Positions 1 to 10,995 of a stretch of DNA of 64,000 nucleotides are shown piece after piece. Numbering within the stretch: position 1 is the stretch's first letter; the number at the start of each line of letters is the position of its first letter. The stretch spans positions 4,154,001 to 4,218,000 of the forward strand of contig NZ_CP024901.1 of assembly GCF_003343245.1 (NCBI RefSeq). The letters run 5' to 3'. This stretch comes from Photorhabdus laumondii subsp. laumondii. GTDB taxonomy: Bacteria; Pseudomonadota; Gammaproteobacteria; Enterobacterales; Enterobacteriaceae. Position numbers and translations under genes: made by a program. The notes below the pieces were generated by a model that worked only from the letters and a program-made list of their open reading frames with translations, had not been told where the DNA came from and did not search any database.

Positions 1-1082
1 ATCAACGGCGTTAATGATATCTGCAAACGGTTAGCTACCGGGGTTCCCACCACAATATCTCGTTGCCCGCTATGACGACTGAGTAACACCGTAAACGCCG
101 CATGTAACACCATAAAAAGAGTACAGCCCTGCGTCAGTGCCAGTTGCTGCAACCTCTTACTAACCTCATTGTTCAGACTAAATTCATAACTGCGGCCATG
201 ACTGGTTTGGTTAGCTGGTCGCCCGTAATCCAGAGGCAAGCCGTGTACCGGGGGTAAATCCGACAACTGTTGCTGCCAATAGGCTAACCCTGCCGCTAGC
301 TGAGCCTGTCTCTCTGGGCTACTCTGCCAGACCGCATAATCGGCATACTGAATCTCCAAAGCCGATAATGGGTTAGCCTGCCCCTGACGATAAGCCTGAT
401 ACAAGCTTACAAATTCCTTAACCAATACCCCTATCGACCAACCATCCGAGGCGATATGATGCATGTTAAATAACAGCACCCCCTGCTCCGCCGAGATGCT
501 GATGTAACGGCAACGCACCATCATATCTTTTGACAAATCAAACTGGCAGGCCATTTCATCCTGAATGGCCTGCTCAATCCACGCTTCCTGCTGGGCTTGC
601 TCTATATCACTGATATCTGATTGGACTATCTCGAACGACCACTCCGGTTTGATAACCTGCCGGGTTCCATTTTCATCGCTGAGGTAAACTGTACGCAGCA
701 CTTCGTGTCGATCGATAATGGTTTGCAGAGCCAGATTCGCTGCCGCCAGTTCAAATTTGCCGCTTACCGTATAAGCTGACACCATGTTGTAGGCAGTGCT
801 GTCACCACCAAACTGGTCGATAAACCAAATACGCTGCTGAGAGGAACTTAAAGGTAATGGTTGGGTTCTAGGCGCTGGTTTAATCGCGATTTTATTGCCA
901 GAAGCATCCACCTTACCTTCATCGAGAAACGTAATCAGTGCCGCTTTATGTGCCTGAATCTTGGCTTTCAGTTCATCTGGGAAGTGAGTGCCCTTAAGTT
1001 TGAACCCTAACTTACCATCTTTACTAAACAGCAATACTCCCTGCTCGTAAGCATCTTGGACTAATTTCAGCATATCCATCAT
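1..1082 (-). CDS. NRPS subunit, 5' part (TubC-type docking + condensation domain), runs off left edge
   Basis: Second NRPS gene of the operon; only its N-terminal ~360 residues are in the window. The first ~55 residues (MMDMLKLVQDAYEQGV...) look like a TubC-type N-terminal docking domain, the small fold that pairs NRPS subunits. A condensation domain follows, opening LPLSSSQQRIWFIDQFGG and carrying the catalytic motif MHHIASDGWS. It then reads into DIVVGTPVANRL before the edge. Start: ATG at 1082 overlaps the TGA of the upstream NRPS (ATGA), with a purine-rich GAGGGGTGG stretch just upstream, so translation is probably coupled. An in-frame ATG at 1079 is an equally possible start. The C domain resembles LCL types. 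The substrate of this subunit and the presence of a thioesterase cannot be seen here. Confidence 0.9.
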   Translation of the reverse strand, partial: MMDMLKLVQDAYEQGVLLFSKDGKLGFKLKGTHFPDELKAKIQAHKAALITFLDEGKVDASGNKIAIKPAPRTQPLPLSSSQQRIWFIDQFGGDSTAYNMVSAYTVSGKFELAAANLALQTIIDRHEVLRTVYLSDENGTRQVIKPEWSFEIVQSDISDIEQAQQEAWIEQAIQDEMACQFDLSKDMMVRCRYISISAEQGVLLFNMHHIASDGWSIGVLVKEFVSLYQAYRQGQANPLSALEIQYADYAVWQSSPERQAQLAAGLAYWQQQLSDLPPVHGLPLDYGRPANQTSHGRSYEFSLNNEVSKRLQQLALTQGCTLFMVLHAAFTVLLSRHSGQRDIVVGTPVANRLQISLTPL

Positions 1083-4000
1083 AACCACCCCTCTTCTCCT
1101 GCTGTGACTAACTCTCTTTTGATTTTTTCTTGTAATTGCTGGTTGCAGATTAATTCTGCAAGCTCACACAGGCTGGGTGTATGAAAAACCTGCATAACAC
1201 TGAGTTCAATGACGAATACGCTATTGATTTCAGAGATTAATTTGATTGCCAATAATGAATGACCGCCTATTGCGAAAAAGTTATCGTTACGCGATACCTG
1301 GCTAATGTTCAGTACTTCCTGCCAAATTTCAGCTAATAAGGTTTCTGTTTCACCAATCGGTTCAACAAAATCATCATTCTTACCATGTTCAATATTAAGT
1401 TCAGACAATACCTTGCGATCGATCTTACCATTGGAGGGCAGAGACCATTCTTCAGCCATAACAATGACTGACGGCATCATGTAGTCCGGCAAAGATTTAG
1501 CCAGTGTGGATTTGATGTCCTGAATAAATTGGGTTTGAGCCCGCTGCTTTTCCGCATCATTCATTTCAGACATCAATTTTAATTTTCCCAACACCGGTTT
1601 GACATAGGCAACTAATTGCTTATCACCCGTTGATGTTGCCTCAGCCAATACCAGAGACGAACTCACCCCTGTTTGTCGGTTGAGTTGATACTCAATTTCA
1701 CCCAGTTCTATCCTGAAACCACGAATTTTCACCTGAACATCAATACGGCCAATAAACTCCAGATTGCCGTCTGGCAGATAACGCACTAAATCGCCGGTTC
1801 TGAATAACCGCTCACTACTGTTGGGGGTGTTGGGATCATGAAATGGGTTTGTAACAAAGCGTTCCTTTGTCAATTCTATGCGATTGAAATAACCGCGAGC
1901 TAGACTAGCACCGCCGACATAAAGCTCCCCAATTGAACCATAAGGTACCAGTTGATGCTCTTTGTCCAGAATATAAGCCTGGCTATTATTAATTATTCGA
2001 CCAATAGTCGGTGTAGCATTTATGGAGGAATCCAACTTCGCCCAAGTAGAATAAGTCGTATCCTCTGGTAGTCCATATAAGTTATAGACCACTACATCTT
2101 TATTTTTTTCATATATTTCATTGACCAGATTTGCAGATAAAGCTTCACCCACCAAATTAATTACCCGGGTGCTACTCGGTATCGCATTTTGATCAACCAG
2201 ATAGCTCATTGTTGAAGGTACTGTATTTATTAAAGTGACTTCATGGTCAATTCCTTCATATAAAGCGATTATGTTCTCAACAATACATACACGTGTACCC
2301 GAAACTAAAGGTAAAAATAGTTCAAATACTGATAAATCAAAGTTAAGGGAGGTCGACGCGAGAACACAGGCTATGTCTTCTTTTGTGTATTGTGATTGAG
2401 CCCAACTGAGCATGGCAACTGTATTACCATGCTCAATCATTACCCCTTTAGGTCTACCCTTCGATCCCGCGGTGTAAATCACATAAGCCAAATGGTTGGC
2501 AGTCAATCCCAGTGAATGTCTATTCGGATTGGCAATAGGATAGTGGCTGTATACCGTGCTGGTTTGACCGTCTATATTGCTGAGATTATCCAATATGACC
2601 CGTTGACCGCTGAAATCTGGCAGTACTTGCTGCAAACATGACTGGAGTAGAACCACATTAAGCTGTGTATCCTCCAAAATGCAGACCAGACGTTCTTCAA
2701 GACATTCTGGAGACAACGGCACATAAGCACCACCAGCCTTAAGAATCGCCAGCATACCTATAACCATCTCCAAAGAACGTTCCACACATAGCCCCACGGG
2801 TGTATCAGGCTGGATAGCATGGTGCTCCAGCAAGTAATACGCCAACTGATTGGCTTTTTCATTGAGCTGCTGGTAGGTCAACTGGCTGTCGCCAAATTCT
2901 AACGCAATGTTATTGGGGTTTTCCTCGGCCTGCTGTTCAAACAATTCGTGGATACACTTGTTCTTAGGATAATTTGCATGAGTATCATTGAGGGTATGCA
3001 GCAAGTATTCGGTTTCTGTGTCTGACAATATGGGCAGATTAGCAAGTGAGATAGAGGTAAAATCATCCGTCTCCGCCACATTCTCCGCCACATTAACCAG
3101 TCCACTCAGTAAACGCGACAAATGGTCATTTAGCTGTTCAATATGTTCATGGCTAAATAAACTGGTGTCATAAGTCCAGTGCATAAGCAACCCTTGATCA
3201 CTGATACTCAGCTCAAGATCGAGATCAAACTGAGCCAGGATATGGTTTGGTGCTATTGCACTCAGTTCTACTTCTGGCAGGTTAAAAGCTGTTGTACTAA
3301 TGTCATGATTCAGACCATAGTCCGTATTCATCGTCAACATGATTTGGAACAATGGCGTATACGCCGTGCTTCTGGTTACCAACAACCGCTCAACCAACTG
3401 CTCAAATGGCACATCCTGATTATCCTGAGCATCCAGATGCACTTGCTTGACGTGGGTAAGATAATCACTCAATGCACTATGTCTGGTATCTACCCGTAGT
3501 ATCAAGGTATTGACAAAGAAGCCAATAAGCGTCTCCAGCTCTGCCTGCAAACGGTTCGCTACCGGTGTACCTATCACAATATCATGGCTACTACTATGAC
3601 GAGACAGCACTAATGCCAATGCGGCGTGAAATAGCATGAACGGCGTCATTTGGTGCCGTCTAGCCAAACTAACAAGCGCACGCGTAGTCTCTTCCGGCAA
3701 TATGCTTGTTACCACGGCCCCTTGATACTGCCTGACCTTAGGTCTTGGCTTGTCCAGCGGTACACCATGTACCGGCGGGAGTTCACTCAATTGCTGTTTC
3801 CAATAGCAGATTTGGGACTCTAAATATTCACCTTGCAATCTGTTACGCTGCCAAATTGCAAAATCAGCATATTGAATATCAAGTTCTTCTATTTCGAAAT
3901 GGTTCCCGTTGCGTATAGCCTCATAACGGGCAACAAACTCACGGATAAGAATATCCTCAGACCAGCCGTCAGACGCAATATGATGAGCATTAAACAGTAA

Positions 4001-7000
4001 TACTCCGTTATTGACTTGACACTGAATAAAAGTAGCGCGGATCATTAAATCGCTACTTAAGTCAAAGATCCGGTTGACATCTTCTATCATTAATTCAGCA
4101 ACATGCCGATCCTGTTGCTCTTTGGACATATAGATTAAGTCGATATAATTGAGTGTCAGTTTCCTGCCTGATAAAACTTTCTGGAATGGGTTGCCCTCTT
4201 TCTTAATGTAAACCGTACGTAATATTTCATGGCGTTCGATGATCTGATTCAATGCCCGTTCGGCTGCACTAACGTCAAATTTGCCCTTAACAGCAAATGC
4301 AATGGGCATATTGTATTCCGCACTACTTTGATCAATTTGGCTAAGGATCCACAAACGTTCTTGAGCAAATGACAAAGGCAGTAACTCATCGGTCCTGGGC
4401 TGTTTCTGAATTGAATCAACAACAGTTTTAGTCGTCTGTTGTTTAAGCATTGCTGCAAGTTCGATCAATGTTGGATGATCGAAAATCGCTTTAACAGCAA
4501 TATCATGCCCAAGTTCTGCGCGTATTTTAGAAATAACCCGGATAACCAACAAAGAGTGGCCTCCGAGATGGAAAAAGTTGTCGTTACGATCGATTTGGTC
4601 AACATTGAGCACTGATTGCCAGATTTCAGCTAACGATTGTTCAAGCGCGTTAGCCGGCCCAATCCACTTAGAATGATGATTAACGAAACAAGGCTTAGGC
4701 AATTCATGGCGATTAATTTTATCCGCAGCATTCAATGGCATCCTGGTTAAAATTTCATAGTAGCCGGGGATCATATAATCGGGTAAATGATAACTTAACC
4801 CCTGTTTGATATCGTTAATGGATTGCTGTATCTGAACGACATTGGCAGCTAATACCAAATAAGCTACCAGACAATTTTCCCCCACTCTGTCTTTATGGAC
4901 GAGAACCGCCGCTTCCATAACCTGAGGTAATTTCACCAAAGCCGATTCGACTTCTCCCAGCTCAACACGGAAACCCCGAATTTTTACTTGATTATCAATA
5001 CGCCCGACGAGTTCCAGATTCCCATCCGCCCGCCAGTAGCCTAAATCCCCAGTACGATAAAGTCTGGTTCCATGCCCTCCCATTGTGTGAAAAGGATTAT
5101 CTTTAAAACTTTCTGCCGTTTTTTCAGGATTATTCCAATAACCTTTTCCTACACCGATACCAGATACGCACAATTCACCAACAACATTGGTAGGCAGAAT
5201 CTGCATACGTTGATCCAAAACATACATGGTTAAATTCGGCAATGGCTTACCTACAGGAATATTTTTAACCTGCTCTGTTAACGGCTCATCAATAATAAAA
5301 TAGGTAATATCATCAGATGCCTCACTGGGCCCGTAGCCATTCATCACCGGAATTTGAGGATAATTTTGCAACCAGCGGTTAACCAAAGGCACCGGGCAAG
5401 GTTCAGCTATAATCATTAACCATTTCAGATCTGGTAATGGTATTGATATTCCGCCTTTATTAAGAAAGTGTTCCAATAATATTTTCAATACCGAAGGTGC
5501 GGTTTGAATCAGATGAATCTGTTCGTTTTGCAATACACGCACATATTCTGGCAAATCCATAGCATTAGGCAGAATGACTGTTTTCCCACCACTCATCAAA
5601 GGTGCTAGAAATTGCCATACAGAGACATCGGAAGAAGAGGCTGCACTTTGTAAAAAGTTACGTGGTAATAGCTGATTATCACTATCCATAAAACCAAGAA
5701 CATCAAATTCAGCATCAATATGATTCAACGCCCCGGCATGGTGCACCAAAGCACCTTTAGGTTTGCCAGTAGAGCCGGAAGTATAAATCATATAGGCAAG
5801 GTCATTAGGATAACACTCAACCTCTGGGTTAGTGTTTGGATAATCCCCTAATGAGGACCAGTCCGTATCCAACAGAAAATACTTCTGACCATTGAAGGTT
5901 AATCCATTTAAATGGTGTTGAGTTAAAACCACATTAACCCCAGAGTCAGCCAACATATATGACAAACGTTCAAGTGGATTGGTGGGGTCCAAAGGAACAT
6001 AAGCAGCACCGGCTTTCATAATGCCAAGTATGGCAACGACAAATTCAATGGAACGTTCGGCATAGATGGCAACAATATGATTTCGTGCCACACCTTGTTC
6101 TATCAAGTAGTGAGCGAGCTGATTAGCGCGCTGATTAAGTTCAGCATAAGTGATGTAATTTGTATTACATACAGCAGCAATGGCCGCAGGTGTTTTTACT
6201 ACCTGATGTTCAAAACGTTGATGAATCGTCACGGTTTTATCATAAGCAGCGACAGGGCTGTTAAATTCGTTAATAATCCGCTGCTGTTCGCTAATAGGCG
6301 TTATGGATAATGTCAGCAAGGGTGTTTGCGGAGCCTGGTTAAACGCATTAATAATAGCCACCAATGCTGTTCTCATATATGTCAGAACATTAGCCGCTCC
6401 GACTTGCGGCTCAACATGAACTTGCATCATGAAATCATTATCAAGCTGATCAACTCCCATCTCTAACGGATAGTTGGTATATTCTCTAGCCTCTATGATT
6501 TCAAAATGATGACTTTGGTTGGCAATCGCCAATTTATTTTTATGGCGTAAATTCAACAGGCTGGTAAACAAAGGTGTACCGCCTGGTAAGGAGCTATAAC
6601 GTAATGCCTCGGAAAGCGGAAAATGTTCGTAGTCGGCCAATTCAATGAGTTCATCACTAATCTGGGTTAATGCTTCGCTTACCGACAGATTTGTCAGATT
6701 TATGCGTATAGGCAGCAAATTAATCAACATACCCAAAATACGATCACTTCCATGAATAGCCTGCATTCGCCCTGACATCATGGAACCAAAAACAACATCG
6801 TCTTTACCACTGCATTTAGCAACAACCAATGCCCAAGCCAAATGAAAAATATTCGCAGTACTAATACGTTGCTGAGTTGCCAGACCAATAATCTGTTGCG
6901 CTAAATGCGGGCCAACTAATTCTCCGGCAGAGTTTACTTCCAACCCGTCATGGTAAACATTCAACAAGCCAAAAGGGGCCGTAGTTTCCACAACATCAGA

Positions 7001-10000
7001 CAATTTAGCTTTAAAGTAATCAACACCTTTGTCAGATTGGTTAATCCTTAATGAATGAGCAACAAACTCACGGTATTGAACCGGTGTTGGCAATACCACA
7101 TTTGGATCTTCAAGCAACGCTTGCATTTCTTCAATTTGCAATAAGACAGAAATATGATCACTTAGTAAGTGATGTTGCTTTAATAGTAGAAAACATTCAC
7201 CACTCTCTGTCCCTTTCGCCACAATCGCCTGCATCATAGGAGCGCGATCCAGCTTCATATAATGGCGTTCAAAGGCCGCCTGTTGCACAGTTTCCAACGC
7301 CGAAAGACCTGGAATAACCGCTTGCCAATGAAGGGGAATAGAAGCTGTTCGATGGACCACTTGAACCGATGTGGTTAAATCCTGCCAATGAATAGAAGTA
7401 CGGAAAACATCATGACGCTCTACGATCTTATCAAGCGCATGGAGAAAAGCTGTCAACTTTTGCTCATCAGAAAACTTTATCAGAATCGGAATAATATAAG
7501 GATCGTGCTCTCCATTCATTCGATGGTGAAAGAAAATGCCTTCCTGCAAAGGTGATAATGGATAAATATCTTGTATGTTACCGGCACCACCCTCAACTTG
7601 CTGGCAAATAACTGCGATCTCTTTTTCACTCAAAGTCACCATATCCAACATATCAGGCGTGATGTGTTCAACATGCTCTGCAAGCTTGTTAACAGCGACC
7701 TCTCGGTAAGTTAACGTATCCTCATCCTTACGGACACAAGATAAATGTAATGCCAGTTCTGCCAGCGTATTAGTTCGGTAAATCGCGCGCATAGGCAGCT
7801 CATAACCACGCTGAGCCAGCTCTGCGCGCAATGACATAATTAATAAAGAGTGACCACCCAGAGCAAAAAAATTGTCGTGGCGGCTAACTTTATTCAAGGC
7901 TAATAGCGACTGCCATAGTTGCGCTAATACCCGTTCGGCTTCGCCTTCAGGGGCAACAAATTCCTGCTGACTATAATCTTGTTTTTGTGGTAGTGGTAAT
8001 TGCTTGAAATCTAACTTGCCGTTTTGTGTCAGTGGTAATTTCTCTAACTGCACAACGGCAACAGGCAACATGTAATCAGCCAGTTTGCTCTTCATCGCCA
8101 GATGAATAGCATTAATATTGATGGTTCCTTCAGCAACAATATAAGCAATTAATTGTAGTCGATCATCAGAGCCAAGTTGTCGGGGATAGACAACTGCTTC
8201 ATGAATGCCGGGATAATCCATTAATTGATTGCTGATTTCTTCTGGCTCAACACGAAAACCGTTTATTTTTACTTGGTTATCATTACGCCCAATAAACTCT
8301 AAATTACCATTGGATAACTGACGTACAATATCTCCAGTGCGATAAAGTCGTCCCGGGCCAAAAGGATTAGCCACAAAATACTTCGCGCTATCTTGCTCAC
8401 GATTAAGATAACCACGCGTTACACCTGTTCCACCAATATATAGCTCCCCTTGAAACCCTGCGGGAACACTTTTTAAATTCGTATCTAATATATAAAGTTG
8501 GGTACCATAATTGGCTTTACCGATGGGAATCATCGTCGTTACATCAGCCAAAGATGTCATGCAGTAAGCAGACGCGGTTACTGTTGTTTCGGTCGGACCA
8601 TATGTGTTGATCAGTTCGATAGCCGGGCCACGTTCGAACCATTCACGAGCACTAACGGATTTAACCATTTCGCCACCTAAGATCACTAAACGTAGTGAAG
8701 ACTCAATAGGTTGACGACTGTAATTCACCAGTTGATGCCAAAAAGCGGTAGGTAAACTAGTCACCGAAATTTCATGGTGTCGGCAAAATGCCCAAAATGC
8801 ATCAAAATCGTAATGAATATCATCAGCTCGTAACACCAGAGTGCCGCCGTTACATAAGGAACCGAAACATTCTTCCACAGAAATATCGAAGCTGACCGAA
8901 GAAAATTGCAAAAACTTATCATGTTCGGTCAGTCTATAAGCCTTTGAAATATGGGCAACAAAATGACTCAACTGCTTATGTTCAACCATCACACCTTTGG
9001 GCTGCCCCGTTGTGCCGGAGGTATAAATCACATAAGCCAGATGTTCCAACTGTAAGCCAATATTGCTGGCAGATATGTTTGCCACAGAACGCAGAGCCAA
9101 ATGTTCATTAAGCTGAGCATCATCAAGCAATAGTGTTGTAATCTCGCATGCTGCGAATCGATGTGCAATGGAAGACACTGTGATGCAAACAACAGGTTTG
9201 GCATCGGTCAGCATAAACTGCAAACGACCATCGGGATAATCAGGGTCCATCGGTACATAAGCAGCTCCGGCTTTCAGCGTCGCCAACATCGCCACGATCA
9301 TCTCGCTCGAACGCGGCAAGCAAATCGCAACACGGCTATCAGGCCGAACCCCCTGCTCAATTAAATAGTTAGCTAACTGATTGGCTTTATTGCTCAATGT
9401 GGCGTAAGACATGTGTCGTTCGCCATCCACGATAGCAATGGCATCAGGATGCCGTTTTGCATATTGCTCAATTTGCTCATGCACTAATGTGATGGTCGGA
9501 CAGACAGGTTTTTCTCCTGTCACAACAGATTGACTTAGATTCCATAACGCCTGTTCAACGTCTTTACCCACCAGATCAAGTGAAGTTAATAACGCTTCAG
9601 GCTGTGCAACCATTTGTTCAACCAAAGTCATAATGCTTTGCAATAAATGTTCAGCCTGATGTGACGAGAAATAATCATGACGATAATCGAGTTGGAGCTG
9701 AGTGCTTTGCTTATCACCGTAATCACATAATATAACGGTGAGCGGAATATCTTCACGCCCATGACTAAGGTAATGAGTCTCCGTATCCAAGCCACTAGCA
9801 CTGAAATCAAAATCAATCTGTTGATAGTTAAAAACAATATCAAAAAGACGTTCACGACCTTGAGCACGTAAAGACAAATCTTTATATAAGGCACTCGAAG
9901 GATAAGAGCGATAACGATAGCCACTTTTTATAGTACGTGCTGTCATTGCCACTGATTCAGCCACCGACATCTGCTCATTTTGTACGCACATTACCGGTAG

Positions 10001-10936
10001 CATCGATATAAACGAACCAACCATATTGCGTTGAGCTGATGTAGTACGATTATGTAAAGGCGTCCCGATAAGAACCCCATCACTTTGGTTGATACGGTTG
10101 ACTAAAGAAGCAATAGCTGTAATAAAAAGTGGCGATATGGGTAAATTGCATTGACTCGCCTTGGTTAAAAATGATTTATATCTATCAGGTTTGATAAAGT
10201 GTACAAGCCTGCTATTTTTCCTTGAGTCGGCAGTTCCAGGGCCTTCTTTCCGACATTGGAAAGGCACATCAGGCAAATGATGGAGCAACTCTTTCCAGTA
10301 TTTAGCTGCCTTTGCGAATTGCTGACTATAATTCTCCGGTAACGGTTGCGCAGCAAGATCAAGAAACCGCACTCCCGTGTTTTCTTTAGGCGCATTTCCC
10401 AAACTCAATTGCTGGTAGGCGTCGAAAATACGTCGAAACCAGTTAGCATAACCGACACCATCAATGATGATGTGGTGAGAAATAAAGTATAACCAGAAAC
10501 GATTTGTCGCCAATTGAATTAAGCCGACTCGATAAAGCACATCCTGTGCTAATCTAAATGGCTCAGAGAATATCCGTTGAACAATAGCCAAGGCTTTAGA
10601 TTCCGCCTCTTCTTCACCCGAAAGATCTAAATGAGACAGTTCAAAGTGATGGTCTTGAACAATATGAGCAAACTCAACTGTATCTTTTAACGCATCCGAA
10701 TCAATATGATGCGGCATTGAGTACTTATCTACTATTGAACATCGAAGCACAGCATGTTCTTGGATAGTGTGTTTTATGGCGCATTCGAGATTCTTTATAT
10801 TAATAGATTGCTTAATCTCAACATAACCACCTATATTGAACGCTGCGGTATCCTCTCTATTTATATGATCAAGATAAATTTCCTTTTGCTGTTGATTTAG
10901 TGGAATAACAAGCGGTTCAACTTTATCTAGAAGCAT
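1079..10936 (-). CDS. Nonribosomal peptide synthetase, three modules C-A-T-C-A-T-C-A-T
   Basis: 3285 residues. Domain order with approximate residue landmarks: C1 (HHIIIDG near 152), A1 (TSGTTGQPKG near 638), T1 (GGHSLL near 1029), C2 (HHLLSDH near 1253), A2 (TSGSTGKPKG near 1715), T2 (GGHSLL near 2127), C3 (HHIASDG near 2315), A3 (TAGSKGRPKG near 2819), T3 (GGHSLL near 3224). There is no epimerase or thioesterase domain. Hand-read ten-residue specificity codes are A1 D-I-E-S-I-G-T-V-T-K, A2 D-V-W-Q-M-I-G-D-D-K and A3 D-L-F-N-N-V-L-T-Y-K. Acidic residues in A1 and A2 would suit basic substrates such as diaminobutyrate or lysine, and the A3 code looks like a small residue; these are inferences. 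A3 has degenerate core motifs. C2 has DH where DG is usual. ATG start with AGGGA upstream; last gene before the coupled second NRPS. Confidence 0.96.
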   Translation of the reverse strand: MLLDKVEPLVIPLNQQQKEIYLDHINREDTAAFNIGGYVEIKQSINIKNLECAIKHTIQEHAVLRCSIVDKYSMPHHIDSDALKDTVEFAHIVQDHHFELSHLDLSGEEEAESKALAIVQRIFSEPFRLAQDVLYRVGLIQLATNRFWLYFISHHIIIDGVGYANWFRRIFDAYQQLSLGNAPKENTGVRFLDLAAQPLPENYSQQFAKAAKYWKELLHHLPDVPFQCRKEGPGTADSRKNSRLVHFIKPDRYKSFLTKASQCNLPISPLFITAIASLVNRINQSDGVLIGTPLHNRTTSAQRNMVGSFISMLPVMCVQNEQMSVAESVAMTARTIKSGYRYRSYPSSALYKDLSLRAQGRERLFDIVFNYQQIDFDFSASGLDTETHYLSHGREDIPLTVILCDYGDKQSTQLQLDYRHDYFSSHQAEHLLQSIMTLVEQMVAQPEALLTSLDLVGKDVEQALWNLSQSVVTGEKPVCPTITLVHEQIEQYAKRHPDAIAIVDGERHMSYATLSNKANQLANYLIEQGVRPDSRVAICLPRSSEMIVAMLATLKAGAAYVPMDPDYPDGRLQFMLTDAKPVVCITVSSIAHRFAACEITTLLLDDAQLNEHLALRSVANISASNIGLQLEHLAYVIYTSGTTGQPKGVMVEHKQLSHFVAHISKAYRLTEHDKFLQFSSVSFDISVEECFGSLCNGGTLVLRADDIHYDFDAFWAFCRHHEISVTSLPTAFWHQLVNYSRQPIESSLRLVILGGEMVKSVSAREWFERGPAIELINTYGPTETTVTASAYCMTSLADVTTMIPIGKANYGTQLYILDTNLKSVPAGFQGELYIGGTGVTRGYLNREQDSAKYFVANPFGPGRLYRTGDIVRQLSNGNLEFIGRNDNQVKINGFRVEPEEISNQLMDYPGIHEAVVYPRQLGSDDRLQLIAYIVAEGTININAIHLAMKSKLADYMLPVAVVQLEKLPLTQNGKLDFKQLPLPQKQDYSQQEFVAPEGEAERVLAQLWQSLLALNKVSRHDNFFALGGHSLLIMSLRAELAQRGYELPMRAIYRTNTLAELALHLSCVRKDEDTLTYREVAVNKLAEHVEHITPDMLDMVTLSEKEIAVICQQVEGGAGNIQDIYPLSPLQEGIFFHHRMNGEHDPYIIPILIKFSDEQKLTAFLHALDKIVERHDVFRTSIHWQDLTTSVQVVHRTASIPLHWQAVIPGLSALETVQQAAFERHYMKLDRAPMMQAIVAKGTESGECFLLLKQHHLLSDHISVLLQIEEMQALLEDPNVVLPTPVQYREFVAHSLRINQSDKGVDYFKAKLSDVVETTAPFGLLNVYHDGLEVNSAGELVGPHLAQQIIGLATQQRISTANIFHLAWALVVAKCSGKDDVVFGSMMSGRMQAIHGSDRILGMLINLLPIRINLTNLSVSEALTQISDELIELADYEHFPLSEALRYSSLPGGTPLFTSLLNLRHKNKLAIANQSHHFEIIEAREYTNYPLEMGVDQLDNDFMMQVHVEPQVGAANVLTYMRTALVAIINAFNQAPQTPLLTLSITPISEQQRIINEFNSPVAAYDKTVTIHQRFEHQVVKTPAAIAAVCNTNYITYAELNQRANQLAHYLIEQGVARNHIVAIYAERSIEFVVAILGIMKAGAAYVPLDPTNPLERLSYMLADSGVNVVLTQHHLNGLTFNGQKYFLLDTDWSSLGDYPNTNPEVECYPNDLAYMIYTSGSTGKPKGALVHHAGALNHIDAEFDVLGFMDSDNQLLPRNFLQSAASSSDVSVWQFLAPLMSGGKTVILPNAMDLPEYVRVLQNEQIHLIQTAPSVLKILLEHFLNKGGISIPLPDLKWLMIIAEPCPVPLVNRWLQNYPQIPVMNGYGPSEASDDITYFIIDEPLTEQVKNIPVGKPLPNLTMYVLDQRMQILPTNVVGELCVSGIGVGKGYWNNPEKTAESFKDNPFHTMGGHGTRLYRTGDLGYWRADGNLELVGRIDNQVKIRGFRVELGEVESALVKLPQVMEAAVLVHKDRVGENCLVAYLVLAANVVQIQQSINDIKQGLSYHLPDYMIPGYYEILTRMPLNAADKINRHELPKPCFVNHHSKWIGPANALEQSLAEIWQSVLNVDQIDRNDNFFHLGGHSLLVIRVISKIRAELGHDIAVKAIFDHPTLIELAAMLKQQTTKTVVDSIQKQPRTDELLPLSFAQERLWILSQIDQSSAEYNMPIAFAVKGKFDVSAAERALNQIIERHEILRTVYIKKEGNPFQKVLSGRKLTLNYIDLIYMSKEQQDRHVAELMIEDVNRIFDLSSDLMIRATFIQCQVNNGVLLFNAHHIASDGWSEDILIREFVARYEAIRNGNHFEIEELDIQYADFAIWQRNRLQGEYLESQICYWKQQLSELPPVHGVPLDKPRPKVRQYQGAVVTSILPEETTRALVSLARRHQMTPFMLFHAALALVLSRHSSSHDIVIGTPVANRLQAELETLIGFFVNTLILRVDTRHSALSDYLTHVKQVHLDAQDNQDVPFEQLVERLLVTRSTAYTPLFQIMLTMNTDYGLNHDISTTAFNLPEVELSAIAPNHILAQFDLDLELSISDQGLLMHWTYDTSLFSHEHIEQLNDHLSRLLSGLVNVAENVAETDDFTSISLANLPILSDTETEYLLHTLNDTHANYPKNKCIHELFEQQAEENPNNIALEFGDSQLTYQQLNEKANQLAYYLLEHHAIQPDTPVGLCVERSLEMVIGMLAILKAGGAYVPLSPECLEERLVCILEDTQLNVVLLQSCLQQVLPDFSGQRVILDNLSNIDGQTSTVYSHYPIANPNRHSLGLTANHLAYVIYTAGSKGRPKGVMIEHGNTVAMLSWAQSQYTKEDIACVLASTSLNFDLSVFELFLPLVSGTRVCIVENIIALYEGIDHEVTLINTVPSTMSYLVDQNAIPSSTRVINLVGEALSANLVNEIYEKNKDVVVYNLYGLPEDTTYSTWAKLDSSINATPTIGRIINNSQAYILDKEHQLVPYGSIGELYVGGASLARGYFNRIELTKERFVTNPFHDPNTPNSSERLFRTGDLVRYLPDGNLEFIGRIDVQVKIRGFRIELGEIEYQLNRQTGVSSSLVLAEATSTGDKQLVAYVKPVLGKLKLMSEMNDAEKQRAQTQFIQDIKSTLAKSLPDYMMPSVIVMAEEWSLPSNGKIDRKVLSELNIEHGKNDDFVEPIGETETLLAEIWQEVLNISQVSRNDNFFAIGGHSLLAIKLISEINSVFVIELSVMQVFHTPSLCELAELICNQQLQEKIKRELVTAGEEGWL

Positions 10937-10995
10937 ACTACAATCCCTTTGAAAGATGTCATTTTTAGTTTTTATTATTTACAAGCTCATTAAAA

